This document shows positions 27,546-39,704 of a DNA stretch of 64,000 nucleotides, one piece after another (within the stretch, counting starts at the first letter, position 1; the number at the start of each line of letters is the position of its first letter). Where the stretch lies: NCBI RefSeq assembly GCF_016592155.1, contig NZ_AP024237.1, positions 2,294,001 to 2,358,000 of the forward strand. Direction: 5' to 3'. The stretch comes from Mycobacterium heckeshornense (GTDB taxonomy: Bacteria > Actinomycetota > Actinomycetes > Mycobacteriales > Mycobacteriaceae). The position numbers and the translations under genes were made by a program. The notes below the pieces were generated by a model that worked only from the letters and a program-made list of their open reading frames with translations, had not been told where the DNA came from and searched no databases.

Positions 27546-28058
27546 CTAGCCGCCGAGTGCGGCGATCAGCTCCTTGATGCGGGCCGCCTCCTCCTCGGTC
27601 GGAGTCTCATCGGCCTCAAGGGCGTCGAGCAGATCCGCCCGCAAGCCTGCTCCGTTGGCGGTTTCCTGCGCGGACAGCTTGGCGCGCCGGCGCGTGACGT
27701 AAAGCTGCTGACCCAAGGTGGCGCCCGGCGCTGACGCCGCCAGTTCCATGAGATCGTCGTAGCGCGTGCGAACCCCGCTCAGCGCCACAATTACCGACGG
27801 GGTGGCCCGTTCTCGCGACGCCGCCTTGGTCAAGGCGGCCTGAAGCTTTCGCAGCCCGGACAGGATCACCCTGGCGCGATCGGAGAATTCCGGATCGCTG
27901 GTGTCCGGTAGCGCATCGATCGCGGCGGTAAACATCTGCATCGCCGCTTCGACCAAGCTGACGATGACTGGCGCCTCACCGTCGTCCAACGCAGCATCGG
28001 CGTTGAACCGGCCCTTACTGGCGGTGGTCTCGTTGGCCTGCGTATCGATGATGATCAC
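27546..28058 (-). CDS. hypothetical protein with C-terminal XRE-like helix-turn-helix
   Basis: The product is 170 residues. The N-terminal two-thirds are helical with no recognised family. The C-terminal part, LGQQLYVTRRRAKLSAQETANGAGLRADLLDALEADE, has a Cro/XRE-like pattern at about residues 115-155 (LSAQETANGAGL as the probable recognition unit). This suggests a DNA-binding protein with an unusual C-terminal motif, but the family is not certain. The start is a GTG at 28058. It is divergent from the DUF6188 gene. Confidence 0.65.
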   Translation of the reverse strand: MIIIDTQANETTASKGRFNADAALDDGEAPVIVSLVEAAMQMFTAAIDALPDTSDPEFSDRARVILSGLRKLQAALTKAASRERATPSVIVALSGVRTRYDDLMELAASAPGATLGQQLYVTRRRAKLSAQETANGAGLRADLLDALEADETPTEEEAARIKELIAALGG

Positions 28059-28362
28059 TCCGTTTTGATCGCGATTGAAGACGTCGAAACGCTAGCGCGT
28101 ATCGACCCGCTATACAAGGGTTGCCCCTGTCTGTACAGCCGCAGCGTCGACGCCCCCGGCAAACCTGCGCCGCACGCTTCTGCGCAGGTCGGCGGGCAAT
28201 TGGCAGGGTCGCACCTCCTGCCGTGTGGGCGTGCCGGACATATCGAAAAAATGCGCATTAACAACCATTCGCTCCGGCACTTCTGCGCCACCGGGTACGC
28301 GATTGCCGGTCGTTCGGCATTCCGCTCTTGTGCGGATGCCTTATAACGTTCAGAGTGAATGT
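28059..28362. other. intergenic gap of 304 bases between divergent genes
   Basis: Short frames here show no family resemblance. It should hold the promoters for the XRE-like gene and the DUF6188 gene. I see no convincing repeat. Confidence 0.4.
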
Positions 28363-28782
28363 ATGGCGGGACAAAAAATGGTTGAGCATTGGATCGAGGG
28401 CTGTGCGCTGCAGCGGATCATGTTTCGCGACGGTCTCGTGCTCAGCTTCGAGGATTACAACGAACTCGTCATCTCGGTGCCGCTGCGCCTGACGCTGCCG
28501 GCCACCGGCAGCGCACCCGCCGACGTTGTCACCATCGATCCGCGCGACACCACGGACCAGGAGCGCCCGCTGTTCGACTTCTCGGGGGCCACCTGCACCG
28601 GCGTCGTCTGGTACGACACCGGCGACTTGCACCTGGAGTTTTCCGACGGCCACCAGATCGACGTGACTCCTGATCCGCACCGCACGGCGTGGGAGTTATA
28701 CGGCAAACTGCACGGTTATGCTGCTTGCCTTGCCGGCGGCAAAGTGCGCGTGGTGCGTCACGACCTGCCGGAACAAGGCTGA
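28363..28782 (+). CDS. DUF6188-like hypothetical protein
   Basis: This 139-residue protein from ATG 28363 (MAGQKMVEHWIEGCALQRI) has the beta-rich pattern seen in the DUF6188 family, with FRDGLVLSFEDYNELVISVPL, then TGVVWYDTGDLHLEFSDGHQIDV, and HRTAWELYGKLHG. The function is unknown. A start at 28378 is also in frame, and longer frames to 28225 look spurious. The hairpin at 28804-28819 follows it. Confidence 0.75.
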   Translation: MAGQKMVEHWIEGCALQRIMFRDGLVLSFEDYNELVISVPLRLTLPATGSAPADVVTIDPRDTTDQERPLFDFSGATCTGVVWYDTGDLHLEFSDGHQIDVTPDPHRTAWELYGKLHGYAACLAGGKVRVVRHDLPEQG

Positions 28783-29289
<507 letters not shown>

Positions 29290-29328
29290 ATATCGCCGTT
29301 TTCGGCCGCTGAGCACAAGGGAACATGC

Positions 29329-29796
29329 TTGGATCAGCTCATGCAAGGCTCGGTGACCGTTCGTATGGCAGCACCTGCGGACAAAATTTGGAACCTCATC
29401 GCCGACGTGCGCAACACGGGGCGGTTCTCACCGGAGACATTCGAGGCGGAGTGGCTCGACGGCGCCACCGGACCCGCGGTCGGCGCACGCTTCCGCGGAC
29501 ATGTCCGGCGCAACGAGATCGGGCCCGTGTATTGGACGACGTGCCGGGTGACCGCGTGTGAACCGGGCCGCGAGTTCGGCTTCGATGTCCTCGTCGGCGA
29601 TCGGCCGGTGAACCACTGGCACTACCGGTTAACACCCTGCGATGGCGGCACCGACGTCACTGAGTCATTCCGGCTCGCTTCGTCACCGCTGACCAGCCTG
29701 TACTACTGGGTGTTTGGCGGTTGGCTGCGTCAACGCCGCAACATCCGGGACATGACCCAAACCCTGAACCGCATCAAGGACGTCGTCGAGGCGTGA
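29329..29796 (+). CDS. SRPBCC/polyketide-cyclase-like protein (Rv1883c-like)
   Basis: This 155-residue protein has the START/SRPBCC fold pattern: GSVTVRMAAPADKIWNLIADVRN at the N-terminus, FSPETFEAEWLDGATGP, and a long C-terminal helix (MTQTLNRIKDVVE). Such proteins form a hydrophobic ligand cavity. I chose TTG 29329 because AAGGGA precedes it; ATG 29341 is possible. Its stop overlaps the SDR start by GTGA, so translation is coupled. Confidence 0.85.
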   Translation: MDQLMQGSVTVRMAAPADKIWNLIADVRNTGRFSPETFEAEWLDGATGPAVGARFRGHVRRNEIGPVYWTTCRVTACEPGREFGFDVLVGDRPVNHWHYRLTPCDGGTDVTESFRLASSPLTSLYYWVFGGWLRQRRNIRDMTQTLNRIKDVVEA

Positions 29797-30626
29797 AATC
29801 GGTCTTCATTACCGGCGCCGGCAGCGGCATGGGCCGCGAAGGCGCAAAACTGTTCCACGCCAAGGGCTGGCGGGTCGGTGCGGTCGACCGTAACCCGCAG
29901 GGCCTCACCTCGCTGAGCCAGCAGCTCGGTGACGAGCGGCTCTGGACTCGTGCCGTCGACGTCACCGACAAGGCGGCTTTGGACGCCGCGGTGGCGGATT
30001 TCTGCGCAGGCAATCCCGGTGGCGGCCTGGACATGATGTGGAACAATGCCGGCATCGGTGAATCGGGCTGGTTCGAGGACGTGCCCTACGACGCCGCCAT
30101 GCGTGTCGTCGAGGTGAACTTCAAGGCGGTGCTGACCGGCGCTTACGCGGCATTGCCTCACCTCAAGAAATCGACTGGCAGCCTGATGTTTTCGACGTCG
30201 TCGTCCTCGGCCACCTACGGCATGCCACAGTTGGCGGTTTACTCGGCCACCAAGCACGCGGTGAAGGGGCTGACCGAAGCGCTGAGCGTGGAATGGCGGC
30301 GGCATGGAGTGCGGGTCGCCGACGTGCTGCCCGGTCTCATCGATACGGCGATCCTTACCTCGACACCATCCCACTCCGAGGCCAGCGTGCAGGTGCGATC
30401 CCGGGACGAGATTCGCGCGGCCGCCCCCAAAAAAGGCATGTTCCGGTTGATGCCGGCCAGCAGCGTGGCCGAGGCGGCATGGCGGGCCTATCATCACCCG
30501 ACCCGCTTGCATTGGTACGTGCCGAAAACCATTCGGTGGATCGACCGGCTCAAAGCTCTTAGCCCCGAGTTGGTTAGGGGCCGCATCACCAAGGCACTGC
30601 CGGCGCTCATCCGCGACGTGCAGTAG
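29793..30626 (+). CDS. short-chain dehydrogenase (Rv1882c-like)
   Basis: The product is 277 residues with the SDR signature: FITGAGSGMGREGAKLF near the start, NNAGIG near residue 85, the Ser in FSTSSSSATYG and YSATKHAVKG for Tyr-x-x-x-Lys. The C-terminal extension after residue 200 is basic (LPALIRDV). Its substrate is unknown; coupling to an SRPBCC protein suggests a hydrophobic one. I chose GTG 29793, which overlaps the upstream stop and gives the 277-residue length I recall for Rv1882c. Confidence 0.9.
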   Translation: MKSVFITGAGSGMGREGAKLFHAKGWRVGAVDRNPQGLTSLSQQLGDERLWTRAVDVTDKAALDAAVADFCAGNPGGGLDMMWNNAGIGESGWFEDVPYDAAMRVVEVNFKAVLTGAYAALPHLKKSTGSLMFSTSSSSATYGMPQLAVYSATKHAVKGLTEALSVEWRRHGVRVADVLPGLIDTAILTSTPSHSEASVQVRSRDEIRAAAPKKGMFRLMPASSVAEAAWRAYHHPTRLHWYVPKTIRWIDRLKALSPELVRGRITKALPALIRDVQ

Positions 30627-30825
30627 ACCCCCAGCGTCCACCCGAAGGAAGGCGCCCGATGCGGCGCCGCGCTCTTGTCATGTCGGCATTGCCCGCAGGC
30701 GCAGATCGTGCGCCGCAAGGCCGCCCCGGTCACACCGGGTGGCCATCAACGCCGACTGCTGAACCAGCACGAAAACCGCTAGGCTGGGCCGCGCATCACC
30801 GCAAGCAGCGAGCAACGGAGACACG

Positions 30826-32145
30826 TTGAGGCAGAGGGTGCACTGGCTGGCCCTGCATGGGTTCGTGCGCGGCGTCGCGTGGCTGGGCGCGCGACGCGGC
30901 GATCCGCAGGCCCGGCTGATCGCCGACCCGACCGTCAAGGCCGACCCGGTGCCGTTCTACGAAGAACTTCGGCCGCGTGGCCCATTGGTGCCAGGACGCA
31001 TCGGTTACGTCACCGTGGACCACGCGGTCGCGCAAGAGGTGCTGCGCTCGGAAGACTTCCGGGTGCTCTCGCTGGGGTCGAATTTGCCGGCACCGCTACG
31101 CGGACTGGAGCGCTGCTTCCGCGACGACCTGCTGCATCCGCTGAGGCCGCCGTCATTGCTGTCCGTGGAGCCGCCGGAGCACACCCGCTACCGCAAGACG
31201 GTGTCGTCGGTGTTCACACCCCGAGCGGTCGCGGCGTTGCGGGATTCAGTTGAGCAGACAGCTGCCGCTTTGCTCGACGAGCTGGCCGACGAGCAAGGAG
31301 TTGTCGACATCGTCGAGCGGTATTGCTCACAGCTTCCGATCGCCATCATCAGCGACATCCTCGGGGTGCCCGACAGCGACCGCGGGCACGTCCTGGCGTT
31401 TGGTGAACTTGCCGCGCCCAGCCTGGATTTCGGGCTGACATGGCGGCAATACCGGCAGGTGCAGCGCGGGATCGCCGGATTCAACCGCTGGCTGGCCGAT
31501 CATCTCCGCCAATTGCGGCGTGCGCCCGGCGAGGACGTGATGAGTCAACTGATCCGGACCGCCGAAAGCGGAGACCGGGAAACACATTTGACGGAGACGG
31601 AGCTGCAAGCCATCGCGGGTCTGGTGCTGGCTGCTGGTTTCGAGACCACGGTTAACTTGCTGGGCAACGGGATTCGAATGTTGCTGGATGCGCCGCAACA
31701 GCTGGCCAGATTGCGTGAGTGCCCGCAGTTGTGGCCGAACGCGGTCGAAGAGATCCTGCGGCTGGATTCGCCCGTCCAGCTCACCGCACGGGTGGCCCGC
31801 ACCGATACCGCACTAGCCGGTACGCAAATCAGCCGCGGTGAGATGGTGGTGCTCTACCTGGCGGCGGCAAATCGCGATCCCGCCGTGTTCACCGATCCGC
31901 ACCGCTTCGACGTGGAACGCCCCAACGCCAACCGGCATCTGGCGTTTTCCGGAGGTCGCCACTTCTGCCTCGGCGCGGCGCTGGCCCGTGCCGAGGGCGA
32001 GGTGGGGCTCAAGACGTTCTTCGACCGCTTTCCCGACGTGCGGTCGGCGGGCGCCGGCAGCCGGCGCGACACGCGAGTGCTGCGGGGCTGGTCGACGCTG
32101 CCGGTGGCGCTGGGGCCGGCCAGGTCGCTGGCCGCCGCTGAATGA
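30826..32145 (+). CDS. cyp140: CYP140-family cytochrome P450
   Basis: The product is 439 residues and resembles CYP140 (Rv1880c) throughout, for example RGDPQARLIADPTVKADPVPFY, LLHPLRPPSLLSVEPPEHTRYRK and GWSTLPVALGPARS. It has AGFETTVNLL for the I helix, ExxR in EEILRLDSPVQ, and the haem-cysteine loop FSGGRHFCLGAALARAEG. Its substrate is unknown. In M. tuberculosis lppE lies between the SDR and cyp140; here only 199 non-coding bases separate them, so lppE is absent. Confidence 0.94.
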   Translation: MRQRVHWLALHGFVRGVAWLGARRGDPQARLIADPTVKADPVPFYEELRPRGPLVPGRIGYVTVDHAVAQEVLRSEDFRVLSLGSNLPAPLRGLERCFRDDLLHPLRPPSLLSVEPPEHTRYRKTVSSVFTPRAVAALRDSVEQTAAALLDELADEQGVVDIVERYCSQLPIAIISDILGVPDSDRGHVLAFGELAAPSLDFGLTWRQYRQVQRGIAGFNRWLADHLRQLRRAPGEDVMSQLIRTAESGDRETHLTETELQAIAGLVLAAGFETTVNLLGNGIRMLLDAPQQLARLRECPQLWPNAVEEILRLDSPVQLTARVARTDTALAGTQISRGEMVVLYLAAANRDPAVFTDPHRFDVERPNANRHLAFSGGRHFCLGAALARAEGEVGLKTFFDRFPDVRSAGAGSRRDTRVLRGWSTLPVALGPARSLAAAE

Positions 32146-33081
32146 TCAGTGTTCGACGAGCTCCCGGGGCACCACGACAACGTCGACCAGCGCGCCGTTG
32201 CGCCACACCGTCATCTCGATGCGACGCTCGATGGCGTCTTCGACCATCAGCCGCTGAAGGGCCGTGGCGGTCACCACATTGTGGCCGTCGACGCTGACAA
32301 CGATGTCGCCGCGCCGCAAACCGGCCTCGGCGGCCGGACTGCCGGGAATCACGCTGGCCAGCTGCAGGCCATGCGTCGTTCCCAGCTTGGCCGCCACGGC
32401 AGGTGGCACCGGGATGTGTGAGCCGGCGATACCCAGCCAGGCACGGCGCACCCGACCGGTGTGCATCAGTGCCGCGATGATCTTGTGCGCCGAGTCGTTG
32501 ATCGGCACCGCCAAACCCAGGCCGACTCCGGCGACCGCGGTGTTCACCCCGACCATGCGCCCACGCCCGTCAGCGAGCACGCCACCACTGTTGCCGGGGT
32601 TGAGTGCGGCGTCGGTCTGGATCACCTCGTCGACCACGCGACCCGCGCGGGTGGGCAGGGATCGTCCCAGCCCGGAGACGATGCCAGCGGTCACGCTGCC
32701 GGCCAGGCCGAGCGGGTTGCCCACCGCTACCACCAGCTGCCCGACCTGAAGGTCCTCGGCACGCCCCATAACCACCGGCGCCGGAACAGTCCCCCGGGCT
32801 TTGAGCACAGCCAGGTCGGACAGCACGTCGCGACCGGCGACGTCGGCGGTCACCGTGGCGCCGTCGGCGAAGGTTGCCTTGGCGACGCGGGCAGTGCCCA
32901 CGACATGGGCGCTGGTCAACAGGTAGCCGTCAGCGGTGATCACGCTGGCGCTCGCGCTGCCTTCACCTCGGCGTGAGCGCACCGAGAGGCACGCAACGCT
33001 GGGCAACACGACCTGCGCGACCTTCGTGACTACCGAGGAGTAGGCGTCGAGGGCGTCGGCATCCGGCCGCTCGTCGGGCAT
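32146..33081 (-). CDS. DegP/HtrA-type serine protease with one PDZ domain, no membrane anchor
   Basis: This 311-residue protein has a trypsin-like domain with His in TSAHVVG, Asp in SDLAVLK, and the nucleophile in NPGNSGGVL, followed by one PDZ domain (about residues 215-305; GLQLASVIPGSPAAEAGLRRGDIVVSVDG). From ATG 33081 there is no signal peptide or transmembrane helix, unlike PepD or HtrA of M. tuberculosis. Frames upstream to 33267 add none. It may work in the cytoplasm, or the true N-terminus may differ. It is convergent with CYP140 and divergent from the NTF2-like gene. Confidence 0.88.
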   Translation of the reverse strand: MPDERPDADALDAYSSVVTKVAQVVLPSVACLSVRSRRGEGSASASVITADGYLLTSAHVVGTARVAKATFADGATVTADVAGRDVLSDLAVLKARGTVPAPVVMGRAEDLQVGQLVVAVGNPLGLAGSVTAGIVSGLGRSLPTRAGRVVDEVIQTDAALNPGNSGGVLADGRGRMVGVNTAVAGVGLGLAVPINDSAHKIIAALMHTGRVRRAWLGIAGSHIPVPPAVAAKLGTTHGLQLASVIPGSPAAEAGLRRGDIVVSVDGHNVVTATALQRLMVEDAIERRIEMTVWRNGALVDVVVVPRELVEH

Positions 33082-33190
33082 AACCACCTCAGCGTTGCCG
33101 CGGTTCGCGATATGCCTGGGTTCGCCGTGGGCATAACAGGTCACGGGTTCGGTTGACAGGTATCGAGCAACCACGTTTGTATTGACGTCC

Positions 33191-33643
33191 GTGACCGATG
33201 AGCCGGCTGTCGCCCCGGTGCTCGGGCTGTGGCGGGCGCTGGCGCGCCGGGACTGGGAGGACGTCAAGACGTTTGTGTCGGCGGACTGTATCTACGTCGA
33301 CATGCCGGTCGGTCCGACGTTGGCGGCGCGCGGGCCCGAAGACATTGTCAAGCGGCTCAAGGTGGGTCTCGAGCCGCTGGCCGGGTACGACAACCACGAC
33401 GGTCTGCTGCTGTCCAACGGTTCCGACGTGATGTACGAACATTCGGAAACCTGGCGATGGCACACCGGCGAAACCGCGGTGCTGCCGTTTGTTTCGGTGC
33501 ACCGCGTGGCCGGCGGCAAGGTCACGCTGTGGAAGGACTACTGGGACTTCGGCGCGATCGCCAACCACGCGCCACCGTCCTGGATGGAAAGCCTGTCGCA
33601 AGCCGACACGTCATGGGTGTTCGACGCGACCGGGTTGATCTGA
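33191..33643 (+). CDS. NTF2-like / limonene-epoxide-hydrolase-like protein
   Basis: The product is 150 residues with the cone-shaped NTF2/SnoaL pattern: LGLWRALARRDWEDVKTFVSADCIYVDMP at the N-terminus, LEPLAGYDNHDG in the middle and VHRVAGGKVTLWKDYWD near the end. That pattern is shared by limonene-1,2-epoxide hydrolase and by EphG. Epoxide hydrolysis is possible but I cannot confirm the catalytic Asp-Arg-Asp set. I chose GTG 33191; TTG 33182 is in frame. Confidence 0.75.
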   Translation: MTDEPAVAPVLGLWRALARRDWEDVKTFVSADCIYVDMPVGPTLAARGPEDIVKRLKVGLEPLAGYDNHDGLLLSNGSDVMYEHSETWRWHTGETAVLPFVSVHRVAGGKVTLWKDYWDFGAIANHAPPSWMESLSQADTSWVFDATGLI

Positions 33644-33710
33644 AAGCCGGACAGTCCAAGGCGCCGCCCTTCGCCGCCATGGCCACCGGTAGATCCCGAG
33701 TCACCGCGCC

Positions 33711-34823
33711 TCAAACGCGGTAGATGCGCGCCGCATTGTCGCGGGCGATCAGATCGACCACGCGGATGGCGTCTGCCACGCTCCAGTCGCCGGAGTCGAC
33801 GAACGGCTGTAGTGCGCGATGAATCCCCTTGCGCCACAAGGCCGCACCGAGAAAATGCAACTCGGCCGGGCCGAACCCGTCCGACGAATACATAACCCGG
33901 CTAAACGGTGCCATCTCCAGCAGCCTGGCGATGAAGGCAGGCGCCCGCGCGCCCAGATAGTTGATGCTCAATCCGCCGTCGACATAGACGTTGTTGAATG
34001 CCTGCGCCAAATAGCCGGCTTCCCGTTCGTAGGGATAGCAGTGCAGTAGCACGATTGGGGTATCCCCCGACTTGCGCAGAAAGTCCAGCAGATACAACGG
34101 GTTGCTCTTGTGCAAATCGCAGTCCCGGTCACCGAATCCGACATGCAATTGCAGTGGCTTGCCCAGCCGTAGAGCCTGATGCAGCCCGAAACGCAGCAGC
34201 ACCCGGTCGCGTAGCCGGACCCCGCCGCTGTCGCGCCACCGGCCGGCAGCCTCGACGACCTGCGCGGCCGGCGGTTCGGTCAGGTCTCCGTCGAACCCGC
34301 CGCGGTAAGCCAGAATCGATTTGGTGCCCACCGCCCTGGCAGCTCGTCGATGCAGTATCTCCTCGAATGCCGAGGCATAATCTCCGGGTGCCTGCGCGGC
34401 TTGCTCGGCCACCTGCTCGAGGCGAACCACCTCGTGGACGCGTCCACCGCAGGCCGCCGAGAACTCGTTGACATCGGCGACGCCCTCGGCGAATCCGGTG
34501 TCGACCAGCCAGTCGCTGACATTGGCACCGCGCAGAAACAAGCGGGCCAACTCGGCCTCGGCGAATTCGCTTCGGCGTTCCCAATACGTGTGGGCGTCGA
34601 CGTGTCGGGGCAACCCCAGAACTGGTGCGCAGTGCGCGCGCACCGCGAAACCCAGTTGAGAGTCGAACCCAGAGTAGGTAATCGGATCGGTGTTGGCCTC
34701 ATTGAGCGCGTTTTCGAAGCGCCGCCGGTCCCCCGCCGTGAGCCAGCAGCCGTGCACATGCTGATCGATCAGCGGCAGGCCGGCGATGTGCTGCGCCAGG
34801 GCCGTAGCCGTCGGCACGCTCAT
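33711..34823 (-). CDS. amidohydrolase (Rv1879-like, FluG N-terminal type)
   Basis: This 370-residue protein is a metal-dependent amidohydrolase (TIM barrel). It has the HxH pair in IDQHVHGCW, the His in LQLHVGFGD, then LLHCYPYERE and the metal Asp in YSSDGFGP. It overlaps glnA3 by 4 bases (34820-34823) and lies downstream of it. In fungal FluG these two domains are fused, which suggests amide or gamma-glutamyl chemistry linked to the glutamine-synthetase-like partner. The substrate is unknown. Confidence 0.9.
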   Translation of the reverse strand: MSVPTATALAQHIAGLPLIDQHVHGCWLTAGDRRRFENALNEANTDPITYSGFDSQLGFAVRAHCAPVLGLPRHVDAHTYWERRSEFAEAELARLFLRGANVSDWLVDTGFAEGVADVNEFSAACGGRVHEVVRLEQVAEQAAQAPGDYASAFEEILHRRAARAVGTKSILAYRGGFDGDLTEPPAAQVVEAAGRWRDSGGVRLRDRVLLRFGLHQALRLGKPLQLHVGFGDRDCDLHKSNPLYLLDFLRKSGDTPIVLLHCYPYEREAGYLAQAFNNVYVDGGLSINYLGARAPAFIARLLEMAPFSRVMYSSDGFGPAELHFLGAALWRKGIHRALQPFVDSGDWSVADAIRVVDLIARDNAARIYRV

Positions 34824-36172
34824 ACGCTCCAGGCCATGCGGAACTTCTCGGTAAGTTGTTGCGGGCTGAGGTCGCCGTAGTGCTCGTGCTCGAACCGGCG
34901 CACCGCCACCAGGATATCGACCGCCGGGTCGCCGAGAATGGCGCGTAGCCGTTGCGAGTTATCAAGCGCGGCAATAGCTTCTGCCTGGCTGTCGGTCAGT
35001 CGCACGATTCCTGCGCGGTCGCGCTCCTGGTCGGATCGTGTTGCCGGGTCCACCGTTGTTTCGGTCGGCAGCCGGGCTTGTTGCCGGATTCCGTCCAGTG
35101 CCAGACCAAGAATCGCGGCGGAGGCGAAATACGGATTGGCCGAGGCGTCGATCACCTTCACCTCGACGTTTCCGCCGTACGGATTGCCTGGACCGGCAGT
35201 GACGAATCGCACTGCAGCTTCTCTGTTCTCGGTGCCCCAGCAGGCGTACGCTCCGGCCCAATTGCCGGGCCGTGTCCGCAATCCCGACACGATCGACCCG
35301 CACAGTATCCCTTGGGCCTCTGGCAATCCCCGCAGCAGCCCGGCCACTGCGCTTTCGCCGGCGGGCGTCATCCCGCGCACGCCGGCACCGTCCGAGAACA
35401 GCGGCCCATCGGACGTCGCCAATGAGAAGTGCTGGTGGGCACCGGATCCGACGCCGTCGGTGAACGCGGCCGGCGACAGGCTCACCCGCAGCCCATGACG
35501 ACGGGCAACCCGGCCGAGGATGACCCGGGTCAGCACCAGCTGGTCGGCGGCGGCGACCGGGGTTTGCGGCGTCAGCGAGATCTCGAACTGATTGGTGCCG
35601 TATTCGGGGTGAAACTGCTCGATTCCCACACCGGATGCGGTGGCCATCGCGACGACATCGCGGACGAACGCTTCGTGCTCGAGCACGCCTGCCAGTCCGT
35701 ACTGCGCCCACAGCGTCGACGGCAGTCGGCTGCCGTCCGGGTTGACCAGGACGAACTCGATTTCGTGACCGACCACGGCCGTGATATCTGCTTCGGCCAG
35801 CGCGGCCTCGACCCGGCGCAGCGTGCCGCGGCTGCACGCGGGCACGGGCGTGCCGTCCTGCTCGAAAAATCCGCCGGGCGCCCAGGCCAACCCGTCGCCG
35901 ATGATGCGCAACGCCGACAGGTCGATGCGGATGCGTTGGTCGCCGACCACGCCGATCGAATCAGTGAAGGCGATGCCGGTTTGATCGATGGCGAACACAT
36001 GCCACACCGGGCTGGCCCCCACTCCCGGGTCAGCGAAGGTGTTGGTCCGCCGGATCGGCACCGTCTTGGCGTGCGTGAGCCCGGCGGCGTTGACCACGGT
36101 GCCGATGACGGCGTCGACCCCTTCGGCTTCGAGTTGGGCGATCGCCGCGGCGGCAAGCGGTGGCGCGGTCAC
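34820..36172 (-). CDS. glnA3: GlnA3, glutamine-synthetase-like ligase
   Basis: The product is 450 residues, equal to Rv1878, with close similarity in many segments such as PLAAAAIAQLEAEGVD, VVGDQRIRIDLSALRIIGDGLAWAPGGFFEQ, EHEAFVRDV and WGTENREAAVRF. The metal and substrate residues look conserved in VVGHEIEF, HPEYGTNQFEISL and GSGAHQHFS. In Streptomyces the GlnA3 homologue is a gamma-glutamylpolyamine synthetase; whether this one shares that role is inference. I chose the GTG at 36172, 10 bases after the CMD gene. Longer frames to 36439 are spurious. Confidence 0.93.
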   Translation of the reverse strand: MTAPPLAAAAIAQLEAEGVDAVIGTVVNAAGLTHAKTVPIRRTNTFADPGVGASPVWHVFAIDQTGIAFTDSIGVVGDQRIRIDLSALRIIGDGLAWAPGGFFEQDGTPVPACSRGTLRRVEAALAEADITAVVGHEIEFVLVNPDGSRLPSTLWAQYGLAGVLEHEAFVRDVVAMATASGVGIEQFHPEYGTNQFEISLTPQTPVAAADQLVLTRVILGRVARRHGLRVSLSPAAFTDGVGSGAHQHFSLATSDGPLFSDGAGVRGMTPAGESAVAGLLRGLPEAQGILCGSIVSGLRTRPGNWAGAYACWGTENREAAVRFVTAGPGNPYGGNVEVKVIDASANPYFASAAILGLALDGIRQQARLPTETTVDPATRSDQERDRAGIVRLTDSQAEAIAALDNSQRLRAILGDPAVDILVAVRRFEHEHYGDLSPQQLTEKFRMAWSV

Positions 36173-36182
36173 GCGTGGCGGA

Positions 36183-39240
<3,058 letters not shown>

Positions 39241-39405
39241 CATCGCTCCTTTGAAGGCTGTCGCGTATCGGCGTACGGCACCCGTCGGGTGGTGCTGGGC
39301 TGTCACACCACCATGCCGTGCCGCGTTCAATCTAGTCGCGCGATGCCGCGGGTGTGCGTCAACTCGCGGAGCTGCCCGGCGCGCGGATTCGTGTACCCCG
39401 CCGAC

Positions 39406-39424
39406 TTAGGTTAGACTGCACTAA
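39406..39424. promoter_or_regulatory. IdeR-like iron box 1 between bfrA and bfd
   Basis: TTAGGTTAGACTGCACTAA resembles the IdeR/DtxR 19-mer TTAGGTTAGGCTAACCTAA, matching the left half best. It is the bfrA-side member of a tandem pair with 24 bases between starts. Confidence 0.7.
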
Positions 39425-39429
39425 CTGAC

Positions 39430-39448
39430 TTAGGTTAGACTCCTCTAA
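39430..39448. promoter_or_regulatory. IdeR-like iron box 2 between bfrA and bfd
   Basis: TTAGGTTAGACTCCTCTAA is a second copy with the same left half. Two boxes in tandem are also known at the bfrA promoter of M. tuberculosis. Here bfd, divergent, starts about 60 bases away. Confidence 0.7.
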
Positions 39449-39508
39449 TATGGACATGGGCAGTCCGGCGGCGCCGACCCGGCGAACGGTCGGCAGCGAG
39501 GTGTGCTG

Positions 39509-39694
39509 ATGTACGTATGCCTGTGTGTGGGAGCGACCAGCCACGCCGTATCCGAGGCGGTGGCGCGTGGCGCGTCGACATCCAAAGAGGTGGCTGCGGC
39601 ATGCGGTGCGGGCGCCGACTGTGGGCGCTGCCGCCACACGGTGCGCGCGATCATCGCCGCGGCGCGACAACTCGACGCCAGCGCCGCACGCTAG
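39509..39694 (+). CDS. bfd: bacterioferritin-associated ferredoxin
   Basis: The product is 61 residues with the Bfd cysteine pattern: Cys4 and Cys6 (MYVCLCVGA) and the pair Cys38-x-x-Cys41 (ADCGRCRH), which should hold a [2Fe-2S] cluster. Bfd reduces bacterioferritin and releases iron. It is divergent from bfrA with the IdeR boxes between, which fits paired control. I chose ATG 39509, since GCGAGG lies upstream; GTG 39503 is in frame. Confidence 0.93.
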   Translation: MYVCLCVGATSHAVSEAVARGASTSKEVAAACGAGADCGRCRHTVRAIIAAARQLDASAAR

Positions 39695-39704
39695 CGACCC
39701 ACCT

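Noticed and set aside
34952..35837. Long open frames on both strands inside glnA3
   Set aside because: They are shadows: GC-rich codon use keeps other frames open, and the glnA3 frame matches its family from end to end.
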